Shown here in pieces: positions 50,327 through 50,653 of a DNA stretch of 50,653 nucleotides. The notes under the pieces are model-generated. The model ran no database searches and had not been told where the DNA came from. It saw only the letters and a list, made by a program, of their open reading frames with translations. A program made the position numbers and the translations under genes. The DNA comes from Sphingobacteriales bacterium. Its GTDB lineage: Bacteria > Bacteroidota > Bacteroidia > Chitinophagales > CAIOSU01. The stretch covers positions 66,425-117,077 of the forward strand of contig JAIXOI010000012.1 of NCBI GenBank assembly GCA_027486795.1, read 5' to 3'. The stretch's first letter is position 1; each line of letters begins with the position of its first letter.

Positions 50327-50361
50327 ACAATCTGCCTCATTTTCAAATTAGCACATTTTCT

Positions 50362-50376
50362 CTCGTCTGAGACGAG
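50362..50376. repeat. Short palindrome CTCGTCTGAGACGAG
   Basis: A 6-bp arm palindrome with a TGA centre that resembles REP stems and the core of the aceA terminator stem. It has no T-run, so it is not a terminator. Confidence 0.5.
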
Positions 50377-50419
50377 TGACTTGTCCTAAAATAGTTTTAC
50401 ATTTTTATGGATATTTTGT

Positions 50420-50461
50420 TTATTGGTTTACGTTTTTGTGGTAATCCTGTTATTGGTTTAC
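50420..50461. repeat. Two direct TTATTGGTTTAC repeats at the end of the transposase gene
   Basis: The 12-mer is found at 50420-50431 and 50450-50461, a period of 30 nt. The second copy contains the transposase stop codon. They may be part of the IS end. Confidence 0.6.
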
Positions 50462-50653
50462 AAAGGTAATTTTCTTGGGGTAATAATTTTTCCATTTACG
50501 CTCCACTTTCAGGCTTTCCGCATGGACTTTTTCGGGCGTGTGCATCGCACAGCTCATATGCGGCCTTAAGGTGTTATAGGTGGTTACCGATTCTCGGAGC
50601 ACGCTTGCCACATCCGATAGGCCTTCAAGCCTGTGATGGTCGAGGAACTCTGC
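50450..50653 (-). CDS. IS3-family (IS150-like) transposase, C-terminal fragment cut by window
   Basis: 67 codons on the minus strand entering from the right edge. The sequence has the end of an rve integrase core: VTTYNTLRPHMSCAMHTPEK is the YN--RPH----TP motif of IS3-family transposases. It ends KKITFVNQ and a stop at 50450-50452. The remaining catalytic core is outside the window, so intactness cannot be judged. The element's terminal inverted repeat is not certain; the stretch from about 50382 (TGTCCTAAAATAG) is a candidate end. Confidence 0.85.
   Translation of the reverse strand, partial: AEFLDHHRLEGLSDVASVLRESVTTYNTLRPHMSCAMHTPEKVHAESLKVERKWKNYYPKKITFVNQ

Noticed and set aside
50362-50376. 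Palindrome CTCGTCTGAGACGAG as terminator of the monooxygenase gene
   Set aside because: No T-run follows, and the stem is short; left as a repeat.

Overview
The window looks like a chromosomal segment of a free-living member of the Bacteroidota, probably a Chitinophagales/Sphingobacteriales-like or related environmental lineage. The evidence is: type IX secretion (T9SS) proteins with type A and type B C-terminal sorting domains, a PorP/SprF partner, a RemB/Wzi-like outer-membrane protein, SprB-type repeats, almost no Shine-Dalgarno sequences, and many copies of the Bacteroidota -7 promoter element TAnnTTTG just upstream of start codons. The lineage is inferred from gene content only; no rRNA or tRNA gene was found.

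Layout. 1-9994 is a minus-strand run of mostly housekeeping and stress genes: a truncated secreted protein, a RemB/Wzi-like protein, a CDGSH / OsmC / nitroreductase operon, an accD-DUF2905-SDR operon, a rhomboid protease with an SRPBCC protein, a small secreted protein, an M42 aminopeptidase and a scramblase-like protein. 10036-14537 holds an sdpR-sdpI pair with a perfect operator palindrome, proC, inorganic pyrophosphatase and two TonB-C-domain proteins. 14759-18182 is the glyoxylate shunt (aceB, aceA). It is interrupted by a four-helix-bundle (23S IVP family) gene flanked by a 21-bp inverted repeat. 18301-19269 is a REP-associated tyrosine transposase (RAYT) framed by its REP hairpins. 19288-21486 is pdhA-TPR-ribH (minus), divergent from recF and a TIGR03032-type gene.

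24046-29988 carries two large T9SS cargo proteins that converge on a duplicated terminator. A decayed copy of the first cargo's sorting domain lies between them. 30250-31884 is an exported thiol-redox operon (glutathione peroxidase, TlpA, thioredoxin-like). 31958-32861 is an antitoxin / RelE-ParE toxin / MazG-like pyrophosphohydrolase operon. 32975-36896 holds an unrecognised protein followed by a GHMP kinase, hotdog thioesterase, SGNH hydrolase and DinB operon. 37382-39793 is an M1 aminopeptidase. 39975-48650 is a giant PKD-repeat type B T9SS cargo with its PorP/SprF partner, the latter extended by a coiled coil and a SPOR-like tail. The window ends with a Baeyer-Villiger-type flavin monooxygenase and the 3' end of an IS3-like transposase.

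Most of the less ordinary content is in the spacers and at gene ends: short degenerate word-repeats at many gene junctions, REP units including a deletion chimera, three copies of a 33-nt intergenic repeat, and a sorting-domain plus terminator duplication. No CRISPR array, prophage or large defence island is visible.
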